From NCBI GenBank assembly GCA_049999765.1, contig JBNGIQ010004208.1, positions 1 to 55,825 on the forward strand: a stretch of 55,825 nt of DNA. The letters run 5' to 3'. This DNA comes from Phaeoceros laevis (lineage: Eukaryota > Anthocerotophyta > Anthocerotopsida > Notothyladales). Below are positions 1 to 9,759 of the stretch, piece after piece (positions within the stretch are counted from its first letter, which is position 1; each line of letters opens with the position of its first letter). Both the position numbers and the translations under genes were made by a program. The notes beneath the pieces were generated by a model. That model saw nothing but the letters and a program-made list of their open reading frames with translations, was not told the origin of the DNA and did not search any database.

Positions 1-414
1 GTAAAATGCGGAGTTAGCGGTAACTATGATTTGAACTTTGAAATTGAAGATAGAAATAATAAATCAAATATATATAGAACTGAAAATAGAAGTAAAGTAT
101 GTTTGAACTTTGAAAATTGAAGTGAGCAGTCACCACAAGAAATCACTCCTTTTGCATTAGTAGTAGTAATAGAAAGGACATGCTAGTTGACACCACATGG
201 GAATCGAGCACGCCCGACACATTGGTGGCACACTAGGTTGATTGGTGGACTGTACCTTGGAGGGAGGTGCGCCCCCCTCCTAACACTTGGCTAAGCCAAG
301 CACTAGGTGGGTAGGCGACCCATACATTCATATTGCAAATGAAAGACTTAGTCGTGAAAGTGCATTCCACTTTAAATACTTAATGGACCAACTAGCCCAA
401 ATGGGGTTATCTAA
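1..414. other. AT-rich intergenic sequence, no gene seen
   Basis: No supported reading frame. A short direct repeat around the phrase ttgaactttgaaa occurs near positions 31-44 and 101-120. Nothing else is recognised. Confidence 0.5.
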
Positions 415-1130
415 GGAATTTTTTTGCACATGCTCACGTCATTGACCAATAACATACTTTTGATCCCACTTTGCTCAAATGCATCTCGATCTCACCTCAA
501 GTGAGATCTTTTTCTCTCTCAGTTGCGCTTTCTTTCCCCAACTATGTGCGCCTTGGCTTGGCCGCTACCTTTGTGCAAGTCACTCACATGTTTTATGTAA
601 TCTATTCATGTTGAGCACTTTTTCCACTTTGTAATTACAGCCGCTTAGCCGAACCTTCGGCTGCGATCTCTGACCTGCAGTGTAGAGCCTGTCCTTGCCG
701 GACCTGTGTCGCATCCGCCGAACCTGCGGTGCTGAGCGAGTCCGCCAAGGACATAGTGGCCGAGCCTAGCTTGGTCCGAACCTAAAACTACCAAACATGT
801 GATTGCCGAACCTACGATTTCCAAACCAAAAATCGCCAGACCTAACCCAAATCCAACCTAACCGGGACAACAGGTCAACTCTAAGTAGCACAACAGTTCA
901 ATTGTAAGTAGTGCGGAGCACATCAGGTCAACTTTAAGTGATTGAACGGGTACGGAATTATTTTTGCACATGCTCACGTAATTAGATAGATAGATAGTTT
1001 TGTAAGTGCGAGCTAACGCTTTTTATTGATAAAAAACGTACTTTTCAGCTGAAATGAGATGCATTTGAGCAAAATGGGATCAAAAATAAGTTTTTGGTCA
1101 ATGAAGTGAGCATGTGCAAAAAGAATTCCG
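415..1130. repeat. Inverted-repeat (TIR-like) element, about 0.7 kb
   Basis: The left arm (about 415-495) reads rightward from ggaatttttttgcacatgct. The right arm (about 1055-1130) is its reverse complement with a few mismatches. Both contain the blocks gcacatgctcac, ttgatccca and gctcaaatgcatctc, so arms of roughly 75-80 bases face each other. A third partial copy of the arm start lies inside at about 953-985, in the same orientation as the left arm, followed by a (TAGA)n run. No transposase is visible. This is most likely a non-autonomous DNA transposon or two nested copies. I did not find a convincing target-site duplication. Confidence 0.6.
640..870. repeat. Degenerate short repeats of a GCCGAACCT-type motif
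   Basis: The motif (t/g)ccgaacct or a close variant recurs irregularly at least six times between the arms of the inverted-repeat element, changing from GC-rich to A-rich context. Spacing is not regular, so this is not a satellite or CRISPR array. It is probably decayed internal sequence of the transposon. Confidence 0.35.
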
Positions 1131-1388
1131 TAGTTATCTTTGAGTTAGTTAATGCTGTGTTGCAATGTGATTATAACCAAATACGCTAAATGGTCATCTT
1201 GATATTTTCTATTTAATGATATAAAGATTAATATTTAATTATAACTAGTAAAAAATACAAAATAAAATAAAATTGAAGCGGGTAGACAAGCCTCCATTTT
1301 AGGGTTCTTGAAGTCATGCGACCCGAGAAGCAAAGTTTGACTTAAATGGAAAAGGAGATGGAAAGAACAAGTGGCTGTTTAGCGGTAA

Positions 1389-2400
1389 CCCTTAATGTCC
1401 CAACATGCCTTGCGATTTTGTCCTTTGACCACATTTCTAACATAATGTGCTGTTTTTGGAATTCTTAAATTTATATATGGTTGGATAGAGTGCATTGAGC
1501 TCTATTTAAGGATATAGAGAAGTCACAACATAAAAGGCCCAAAGATATAATAATCCGAACAACAAGGCCCATTATGGGGTCTATGCCATCAGAAAGCAAA
1601 CGCTAAGATCTCTTTACACCAAATTTCCACAGCTCTACAAATGGCTATTTGTGGCGAATATGTGTTTGTACCAAGCGGCCAACCGGCCCTTGAAGGGTTA
1701 ACCCTTAACGACCCAGGCTTCGAATTGCCCGTTTCTTATGACCAAAAAAGGGCAAAAGCTGTTGGTCCCATGAGGGCCGTACCCGCTATGTCGAGCCACC
1801 TACCCGGTATGTCGAGCCACCAGCCTCCTCCACGTCGCGCGCCGAGGCTGCAGCCTTGTGTACACCCACGCTGGAGGCCCTCCCAGGATTCCGGGAAGGC
1901 CAGGGACTTTTGAACCGCCGACGGCGCCACTCGCGGCCTACAAGTGTCTCGACGGCAGCCACCGGCGACCACCAGGCCTATAAGTGCCTAGAAGGACAAC
2001 CCAAGCCTACACCCAAGCCTATGCCGTGGCCGTCGAATCTGACACCCAAGCCTAGACCCATGGCACCCCGATAAAATAAGGAAGACGACAAGCTCAGGAT
2101 TCCGTGCCGGATGCGGATCTCTAAGGCCGGGCTGCCACGAAGAGACCCGGCTTCATCTCTCCAATGTGATGGAAAACATGGCCTAGCTGGTCCCGTGCAA
2201 TCTTCTTACCTGATTGTTCCTCGCTTATTACATCTATACACGTGGCAAGTATGCTCATTGGATAGAGCTGAGCTAGCTCTTTCGAAGTTTCGATTGGTAT
2301 AAAAAAAAAAATTATCTTAAAAACATTGCATGTGTAATTGTTTTCAGAATCGTGGGCAAAGACAGAACAAGACACACATGTCCTGTGGGGTCATTAAGGG
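1389..2400. mobile_element. TTAA-type (piggyBac-like) non-autonomous element, probably nested
   Basis: The ends CCCTTAATGTCCCAAC (from 1389, preceded by GTAA) and, on the other strand, CCCTTAATGACCCCAC (ending at 2400, followed by TGAA) are inverted copies. In the middle, at 1685-1718, a second pair of ends meets back to back around an intact TTAA (1698-1701): ...CCTTGAAGGG-TTAA-CCCTTAACGACCC.... The same terminal sequence bounds the 37216-37580 element, so these form one family. The interior encodes no recognisable transposase. The alternative reading is two adjacent elements, 1389-1697 and 1702-2400, sharing one TTAA. Confidence 0.55.
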
Positions 2401-3397
2401 TGAAGAGGCGTCGTTACTTAGAAATGGAAAGGCTTTTGATTGTCTTGGTATTGCACTAGAGTATTTTTAACATTATTCATTCTCATATCTTCACCAAAAA
2501 AATTGAAAAATAATAAGGTAGATAGAACTCCGATAGTTTGGCGTGTGGCATAACGGAATGCATCCACGATGCGGCACGACACCTACCTTGGGTGCCCCCT
2601 AAGATTTTTCATTTTGATAAGTTTATTATGAAATTATTTCTCATCTTGCATGATCATTGTGATGACTTGTCAAGCCTCCATTAGTGTGAATAGTAAAATG
2701 TGATTCCTTTTCCAAGGCGTACGAGTCGGTGAACTTTATGCTTGCAAGGTAAGAGGAATATGTTTGACAAGAATATGCAAAAAACTTTCTAGGAAGCTCA
2801 TCCATGGTGCTTTTGGACTTGGACCTTCTTCGTTCCTTCCTTGAACACCATAAACGACAATTTTGGCCCCTACGTATTTCAGATTGCCTAATAACCCTAT
2901 CCTATCTGATTCCTATGTTGTAAATTCTGCCCCCTTCATTTCGTGGCAGTGGGCTCTTTACCAAAACCACCATAAATAAGACTTTTTTTTCTTCCTAAGC
3001 AACAAAGTTGACCGACTCGACTGTCTCGATTCGGCGGCTTATCCTGAAATTGTCCAGTTTGGTCACGCGTTGTCTGATGAAAAGTATGTCCTCAACGCGG
3101 AGGGTGACGCTGGAGTCCCTTTCCTCCGCAATCTCTGGAAGAATGCACTGTCAATGCCCAATGACCCTGACCCTGGTCGCGCCCTGTGGCGTACGCATAG
3201 TTGCCCCCGCATTTCTTACTATGTCAGCACTTGTGAACAGGAAGCAGTCATCAGGGGAGCGTTGGGATCATGGCTCATCCTGCAATTGGTGCGTTGTTGG
3301 CCTGCTGAATGCCATCCGTGGCACTGGATTATGAAGCTCCTTCAGCCTGTTTTGAAATAAGCAGGATCCTGGGAGCAGCTTCAGGCAGAGCAGTGCA
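2401..3397. other. Intergenic sequence upstream of the MSRA-like gene
   Basis: Open frames at 3008-3360 do not resemble any family I know and overlap one another in different frames. They could be 5' leader or transposon debris. No RNA gene or clear promoter element is seen. Confidence 0.4.
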
Positions 3398-4626
3398 ATG
3401 GTTGGCTTCAAGCATTTCATTTCTAAAGGGCTGAGACGAAAGGAGGCCTTGCCAGGATATGGAGAAAAGTCCTGCTTGGAAGGTAGAGGAAGAGGGAGAG
3501 GGAGACGGCCAAGGCCAGTTTCCGACTACGGTGAGGTGCACTTGGAGCATTGCGAGAATTCGCCTCTGAATTTGAAGGAGCTTGTGGCGGGACCGGGTCT
3601 AATGAAAGCGTGTTTTGTTGGAGGTGAGAATTGTTCTAGAAGTTGCTTGAACGACAATCGTTGAGTAGTTGCCTGATATCGATGGACGCTGTACAAACTT
3701 GTGGCAGGATCATACTGGCTCGTAGAAGCGGCTTTTGGCTGTTTGGAAGGAGTTATGACTACTGCTATAGGCTACTGCATTCTTTCAGACTCTGAGTACC
3801 GTCAGGAACCTGTGAGTAAGCATGTATAGTCTGCACCAGTTGTCCGAGTACATCTGATTCGCTTATATGTTGGTACCGATGTTCACCCGTTGTGTAGGAC
3901 TCAGATCGCACGTTTGCTGTTTTAGTGACCTACGATCCGCAAGAGGTCACGTACCAAACTCTCTTGCAAACCTTCTGGCAAGTTCACGATCCTACCGAGA
4001 AGGCTTCTCAGGTTTGCCTTTCGTGCATCAGGATGGTCCTGTTCTTTGTCAGTAGGAATTGTGCTGTTTCTAACATCTGCTTCTAACAATGTAGGCAGGA
4101 GGTGGAAGCTCGTGTCGGTCTGCCATCTTGTACTACACTGGAACTCAGAGAAGGACAGCTCAGCACTCCAGAGTGAAGCATCAGATAGCGCTCAAGAAAA
4201 GGGTCGTCACCAAGCTAATGCCAGCATCAAAGTTTGTATACGCGGATGCCTACTACCAGAAGTTTGTACTGCAGTCACGGCATCTTCAACTCTTCCAGTC
4301 GTTACGGATTCAATCACTTCGCCAGCTGATTGAATCTTCTGAAGCTTGCTGGCTGAATGGGTGAGCCCATAGTCCTTGTTCTTCGCGAATTCTTGAAGCT
4401 GGCTGAACTTTCTTGACCTGGTCTCTTTCATGTTTTTCTCTTCAGGTATGTGACAGGAATGGCTGGCACGCACGATCGCCTATATCAGTTGTCTTTGTCC
4501 CAGGAGACAAGGGACCAGCTCAGACTCCTTGATTTCTACCTCTGCCAACCGCATTCAAAACTAGATGGGGCTGAACCAGCTGAGGCTCCTACCTTTGCCA
4601 ACCACCTTCAAGACCCGAAGGAGTGA
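3398..4626 (+). CDS. Peptide methionine sulfoxide reductase A5-like protein (MsrA fold)
   Basis: Five exons: 3398-3623, 3708-3811, 3898-4011, 4095-4360 and 4446-4626, all with GT-AG introns and consistent phase, giving about 296 residues. The MsrA core is recognisable in order: GGSYWLVEAAFGCLEGV, EYRQEP, LVTYDPQEVTYQTLLQTFW, HDPT, CRSAILYY, ADAYYQKF and NGYV. This matches plant MSRA5, the divergent MsrA branch usually predicted to enter the secretory pathway. The canonical active site is G-C-F-W, but here it is G-S-Y-W, so the usual catalytic cysteine is a serine. The nearby FGC cysteine is kept. The start ATG at 3398 is the first in frame, and the Arg/Gly-rich leader after it is poorly conserved, so the N-terminus is the least certain part. 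Reductase activity on methionine-S-sulfoxide is therefore doubtful. Confidence 0.8.
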
Positions 4627-4979
4627 AGGGGATGTTTGCTCTAACGATGAGGTAATCTGACCAGTTTGCATCAACTGATCAGCGCAGTTTAGTAGGGAAG
4701 ACGAAGACAAGGCCGGCTTTCTTTGTTCGTCTATACTTGTTAGCTCGTGGCACTTTCGTGGTGCCAAGGGGACCACATTGCACTCGCTACCTGTCCAAAA
4801 TGTCGAAGATTCAACAAGCGCATGAGAAAGCCCTCGGTCAAGCACGGGGCTCCAAAATTGTGAGTGCAATCTTGCAAGTTGGTGAACACTGCGGTGACTA
4901 ATACAGCACTGAGGGTGAACACCCACAAGTGCATGATAGATTTGCAGCGTCCTGGCCCCTGCCATGCTTCCTAAGTTCA
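4627..4979. other. Convergent 3' region
   Basis: Sequence between the stops of the MSRA-like gene (+) and the C2H2 gene (-). It presumably holds both 3' UTRs. No coding potential consistent across splice sites was found. Confidence 0.5.
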
Positions 4980-7603
4980 TCATCGGTGCAACCGTGCAGG
5001 TTGGCCATAGTGGGTGCGCTCATGTCGAGTGAGATCTACTTTGTACCCGAAGTCTCGTCCACATTCAGGGTGCCTGCAAGCCGATGATCTGCACAGTGAA
5101 TCTTCCTTCGGATAACCAACATGAGATCCAGTGGTAGAAAGATGACTAAGGATGCGGGGATACTCACGAGCATTTATAAGGTTTCTCGCCCGTATGTGTT
5201 CTCAAGTGCCCGTTCAGTGAATTCAACCATTTGAAAGTTTTGTCACAACCCTCGTAAGGACATGTCAAAGGTCTGTCACTTTCATGAGTCTTCTGATGAA
5301 CCACCTGATCCACCAAAATCCAGTAAAACTTACATGGCCACTAACACTTGAGAGTTTTTCCTCAAAAGCAAGTGCTGTTGCAAATTTAACTTCACAACCA
5401 GGTTTCAGGTGAATACAAACCCACGGAAGTGATGAGCAGCCATTACCAGTCTTTCTCGAAATGCAAACCGCTTGTTGCAACCATCAACAGGGCACACGAA
5501 TGCACGTTCATGCTTCTTCAGATGTCTGCAAAGGAATTGCTTGCTAGCAAAACTGCTTAAGCAGCCCTCGAATGTGCAGACATATGGACGTTCGCCACTG
5601 TGCACGACAACTTGGGCTTAGGACCTTGGACCACGTTATGTTGCAAGAAAGTGCAAGACGCAGTCCTCCAACCTGTGCTCATTCATGTGATCACGCAGCA
5701 TTCCAGGGGTTGGAAAACGGCGGCCGCATCCTACTTCCAGACAAACATGTTGTTTCTCCATGAGCAGCAGCATCTGCTGTGTCTCCTCCAGCATCTGTAG
5801 CACACCATGCAAAGAGAAAGCATTCTTTATGCCTTGGTTTCCAATAAATGACCAATATAACATGTTCAATTCCCAACATGACAAGCGAAAGAAGGGAAGG
5901 AAAGGCAATGGACATAACGCTGAATCCAGCTGTGCCTCTAACATATGTTCGTCACATGCAGTTGAGCTACAGTGGCACATACAATGGATAAAAGAATGAA
6001 CAAGACACCTAAAAACCGTATATTCGGATGTGCAGGTGAGCACGGTAGCCAGTCCAGGCTAGCTCACCATCCTTACACAAAAGACTGCCACAGGAACTCA
6101 AGTGGATAAACTGAAGAAGGATGGGGTGCTACATCAAAAGCCTGTCAGGGAGCATAAACTTCTACCTTCTCCATTTGTGCTATAGTCAGGTCCTCCCATG
6201 ACGTTTGCAAGAGACAATCAGTGAGCTCCAAACCCAAGCTTGAGCTTGCAAGGGATCGGTATGCAAGGGCCAGTTCTTGTGTATCCGATCCCTTTAGCTG
6301 ATCGAATCTAAAAGCACAGCAAGCACAGGTTTGAGCAAATTTATGCAACGTACCTGATACGTGATCAATTGCACAGTTTGAACCCTGCAACTGCAACAGC
6401 TAGAATGACTCAAAAAAGCACAATTGAGAGCAACCTAAGTCGTTTCCACTTGGATACAGCAGGCTTTCGCGATGGCACTCTTTTTGCAGACTGAGAACGC
6501 AACATGCTCTCGGCTATAGTTGAACTAACAAAATTCTCCACACTTCCGTTATGTTGCTCAGTGACAAGTTTCATGAGATTCTGGTGAGCTGCAGGCGTAG
6601 TAGGCAGAACTGATCAACGGTCCACGTGTGATACAATCACAAAGACAGTGGAAGGCTACCTAGTGCTGTGGACTCTTACCAGCAGAATCCAAACGAACTT
6701 GCACCTGCTTCATCCTTTTCCTCTTGGTTTGAATCTGCTGTGCGGGTGAGGAAGAGGACGACTGCCTTTGAGTGTCTGACAAGGATTCCGGAGGCGGCTG
6801 TATGGAACGGACCTTGTGAGCAAAAGCTGTGACCTTAAAGCAGTACAGTCCATCACTAATCTCAGCTTCAGGAGGTCAGCAGATACCTGGTTCTCATTGG
6901 AATTGTGCCCAGCTGGCAAGCAGCCCCCGGAGCTGTCTCCTCCAGCTAGAGCAGGAAAAGGTGAATGTATTGCTCCCGGAGTCTCGCAGACCAGCTGACA
7001 AGTGCGTGATCCGTTGGCTACCCGATCATTCTCCTCATCGTCCGAGTCTGGAATGGGCGATGCGCACTCACCAGGTTCTTCTACACAGAACGCGAACCTG
7101 CTATTCGGAGTCGTGGCTGCCAAGCTTTTGTAGGTGTGGATGCCCTGCTCATGCTGCTGCAGAATGTTCTGCTGCTCTTGCAGCAGCTCATCACATTCAA
7201 CCGGTTGGTAGTGGTGGTGGAAGAGATGATGTTGGCTTTGCTCTTCGTGTTCCAGCTGATCATGATGGTGCATGTCGTAGCTCACCAGGTCAAGTTCATG
7301 GTCCTGCTGCTGGAACTCCTCGGCAGTGAAATGCTCATCAGGCAGCTCCACCAGTTGGGAGCTGCTGAAGTCATGTCCAGGGCCGGCCTCCAGCACTCGC
7401 CCGTCTGCATCCATCACTTCCTGCTGACAGCTTCCATCACTTCCGCCTGGAAGGTGCTGCTCCAAATCCAGCACAGGGATACAAGAGTGCAGATGAAGGT
7501 TGCAATGTGCTATGTAACCGGCTAGCTGCGGCTCCGAGTAGAGAGGATTCACCTGGTTTCCCGCATCAGAATCTACTGCGTACTGCTGCATCTCATACTG
7601 CAT
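4980..7603 (-). CDS. C2H2 zinc-finger protein, five tandem fingers, Gln/His-rich N-terminus
   Basis: Nine exons (5' to 3'): 7603-6887, 6812-6680, 6588-6435, about 6390-6354, 6297-6166, 5794-5673, 5597-5447, 5304-5168 and 5073-4980, giving about 558 residues. The acceptor of the small fourth exon is ambiguous by multiples of three. The first exon encodes an acidic, Gln/His-rich segment typical of activation regions. The second holds a basic KRKRMK nuclear signal. A short helix ([16 protein letters not shown]) leads into five C2H2 fingers of form C-x4-C-x12-H-x3-H with linkers such as SGERPY, SDRPLTC and TGEKPY. The finger block ([25 protein letters not shown]) resembles REF6/YY1-type fingers, not TFIIIA. 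Likely a nuclear sequence-specific DNA-binding protein, target unknown. No JmjC domain is present. An apparent stop after exon 5 is removed by the phase-0 splice from 6166 to 5794, which is why I treat this as one gene. Confidence 0.7.
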
Positions 7604-8081
7604 CCTATATCTTGATCCTCACCCCTGTCACTTTCCTCATGACTTCAAAATTTGCCGAGGTCTCAATCAACAATCCATGTCCCTGGAGCTCGCGGCAATT
7701 CCCGGAAGCTCATCAAATTGCAAACCTCCGCACCCCCGAGTCCGATTGGCCACTCTGTCAGCTAAAAGCCTCACGGTCGCAGCGGACGACACCAGTCCTG
7801 ATGGCATTGCTGTCCGCTGGTGACGAATGGAAAGCGCGAGGATAGTTTTACGACGGTCGAAGACCTTTGTGTCTGTTTCGATCTGCTGTTACTCCTGTTA
7901 CCGCGCCGCCACCTCAGGTGGCTCAGCTTTTCCCCCTTTTTCTTCGCTTCAGGCTCTTTCGAGCAGTGTGATCCATTATTCCTGGAAAGCGATGATTGTG
8001 CGGAGATGTCTGCCAACGCTGTGAGTGGCTCTCAACCAGCTTGGTGCCCAGCGAAGTGGTGGCAGGCCAGTCAGCAAATTC
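7604..8081. promoter_or_regulatory. Divergent intergenic region, C2H2 gene / GT47 gene
   Basis: 478 bases separate the two head-to-head start codons, so both core promoters and 5' UTRs must lie here (or in part within unseen 5' exons). I could not assign a TATA box. Frames running through it do not fit either gene. Confidence 0.45.
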
Positions 8082-9617
8082 ATGCAGGACATGTCGAGAA
8101 AATGCAGCCAGGTGATGCTTCTAGGGCTGATCAGCGGGGCTCTCCTGGTGGCGGTCTTCCTGCAAGATCTAGGATCGAGAGTCATCGACCACGCCCAATA
8201 CATGGGGGGGACCTATGCATTTTCCACCCCCGCGGCAGCGAACCACAAATTGCACAGCGCAGAAGAGCAAGTCCAGGAAGAAAACGCAGATCTTGCCCTC
8301 GCAAGAAGAGCAGGGACAGAGGATTCACAGGTGAGCTTGTTCGAGAGGGTGAAACAGCGGCGGCCAAGACAAGATGTGCGCATGAGGGTTACAGGAAGAA
8401 AGAAGGGACCTGGGGAGCTCATGATCCTGCAGCGAGCTGAGGAGGTGCGGACTTCCAGATCCGGAGGCCATGGCGATAAGACGCCCTACCACGACTGGGA
8501 GCTCTTCCAGCTCGACTGCAACGAAATGGCAAGGAGCTTGAAGATCTACGTTTACCCGGAAGCGTTCGACACAGAAGCTCCGTTCTCCAGGGTGTTCACT
8601 CCTCATGCAAACCCCTACGACAGGAGGCTGGGAAACTACTTCAGCGAGCACATGTTCAAGCTGCTCCTCCTTAACAGCAGCTTCCTGACAGCCGATCCGG
8701 CAGAAGCGAGCCTCTTCTTCCTGCCGTTCTCCATCAATGTACTACGCAACGATGCGCGGGTGCGGACTGAGCCCGCCATAGCCGCATTCGTGGCTGCGTA
8801 TGTGGAGGAGGTGAGGCACAGGTACCCGTTCTGGAACCGCTCGCAGGGAGCCGACCACTTCTACGTCTGCTGCCATTCTGTGTGCCGGGATGCTATGGCT
8901 CAAGCCCCCGACCTGCGCCGCAACTCCATCCAGGCAACATGCTCATCCAACTTCTACAGCAGAAACTTCATCGCTCACAAAGACCTAGGCATACCACAAG
9001 TCTACAGCGGCAGACCTCCTGAGATTCCCTCCAGTCCTGCTGTCAGGTGAGCCCCACTTCTTGACTACGGTTTCCAAGAATTCAGTGTTCTAGTGCATCT
9101 ACCTTTCTCACACCTCCTTTACAGGACGAGACTGGCGTTTTTCGCAGGGAGGCAGCAGAACAGTGCAGTGCGGAAGAGGTTGATGGACATTTGGGGGAAT
9201 GATCCAGACATGGACATTTACGATGGAGTCGTTCAGGGCAACTACGTCGAGCACTTCCGGGACAGCAAATTCTGCCTGCACGTACGAGGCTACGACGTGA
9301 ACACTGCTCGAATTGCCGACGCCATAAACTTCGGCTGCGTGCCAGTTATTCTGTCCAACTACTACGACCTGCCGCTATCTAGTGTTCTCGACTGGTCGCA
9401 ACTGGCAGTTATCCTAAACCATCGGGACGTGCACCGGCTGAAGCCCGTTCTGACGGATATCAGCGACCGGCAATATGCTCGTCTTGCTGCGAACGTCGGC
9501 AAAGTTCAAAAGCACTTCCGGTGGCTAAACCCGCCGGAGAGATATGACGCCTTCCACATGACTCTGCACCAGCTGTGGGTGAGGAGGGCTCTGGTAGATG
9601 TGAATACGGATGCCTAA
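8082..9617 (+). CDS. Exostosin-family glycosyltransferase (GT47)
   Basis: Two exons, 8082-9046 and 9125-9617, give 485 residues. The start is the ATG at 8082: the frame is open further upstream but only through non-ATG codons. A single hydrophobic segment at about residues 12-28 (VMLLGLISGALLVAVF) after a short basic stretch predicts a type II Golgi membrane protein. The luminal part carries plant GT47 hallmarks: KIYVYPEAF, FLPFSINVLR, DHFYVCCHS, AFFAGR, VEHFRDSKFCLHVRGYDVNT, ADAINFGCVPVILS, YYDLPLSSVLDW and YDAFHMT. Family members transfer sugars to xyloglucan, pectin or xylan. Residue-level evidence is insufficient to name the acceptor, but the DLP-VLDW form is typical of the unassigned At5g03795-like group. 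It is convergent with the GT31 gene downstream. Confidence 0.92.
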
Positions 9618-9759
9618 GACTGTACATCACCCCATCCGTAGATCCAATCCTCATTCTCGAGAGAGAAATCACAGGATGGGTCAGGGCGGAGAAGGTTGGA
9701 ACGGCGAGTGTGCCTCTCCAGCCCAGCCTGGATCTGCAACGGTCCTCCTGTACGCCTCA

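Noticed and set aside
640-870. A satellite or regulatory array of GCCGAACCT motifs
   Set aside because: Irregular spacing and decay toward A-rich sequence fit old transposon interior better.
3008-3360. Overlapping small frames before the MSRA-like gene
   Set aside because: No recognisable family and no splice path in phase to the MsrA exons.
4980-6043. Identification of the zinc-finger gene as TFIIIA
   Set aside because: Five fingers with DRPL/FKW-type linkers and a long upstream Gln/His region fit REF6/YY1-like proteins better. TFIIIA has more fingers and a different spacing.
6145-7603. A separate gene ending at 6145
   Set aside because: A perfect phase-0 GT-AG splice (6166 to 5794) bypasses that stop and joins a continuous helix to the fingers, so one gene is simpler.
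7820-8440. A 206-codon plus-strand frame overlapping the GT47 start
   Set aside because: Low-complexity translation in another frame of a clear GT47 exon; it ends inside that exon.
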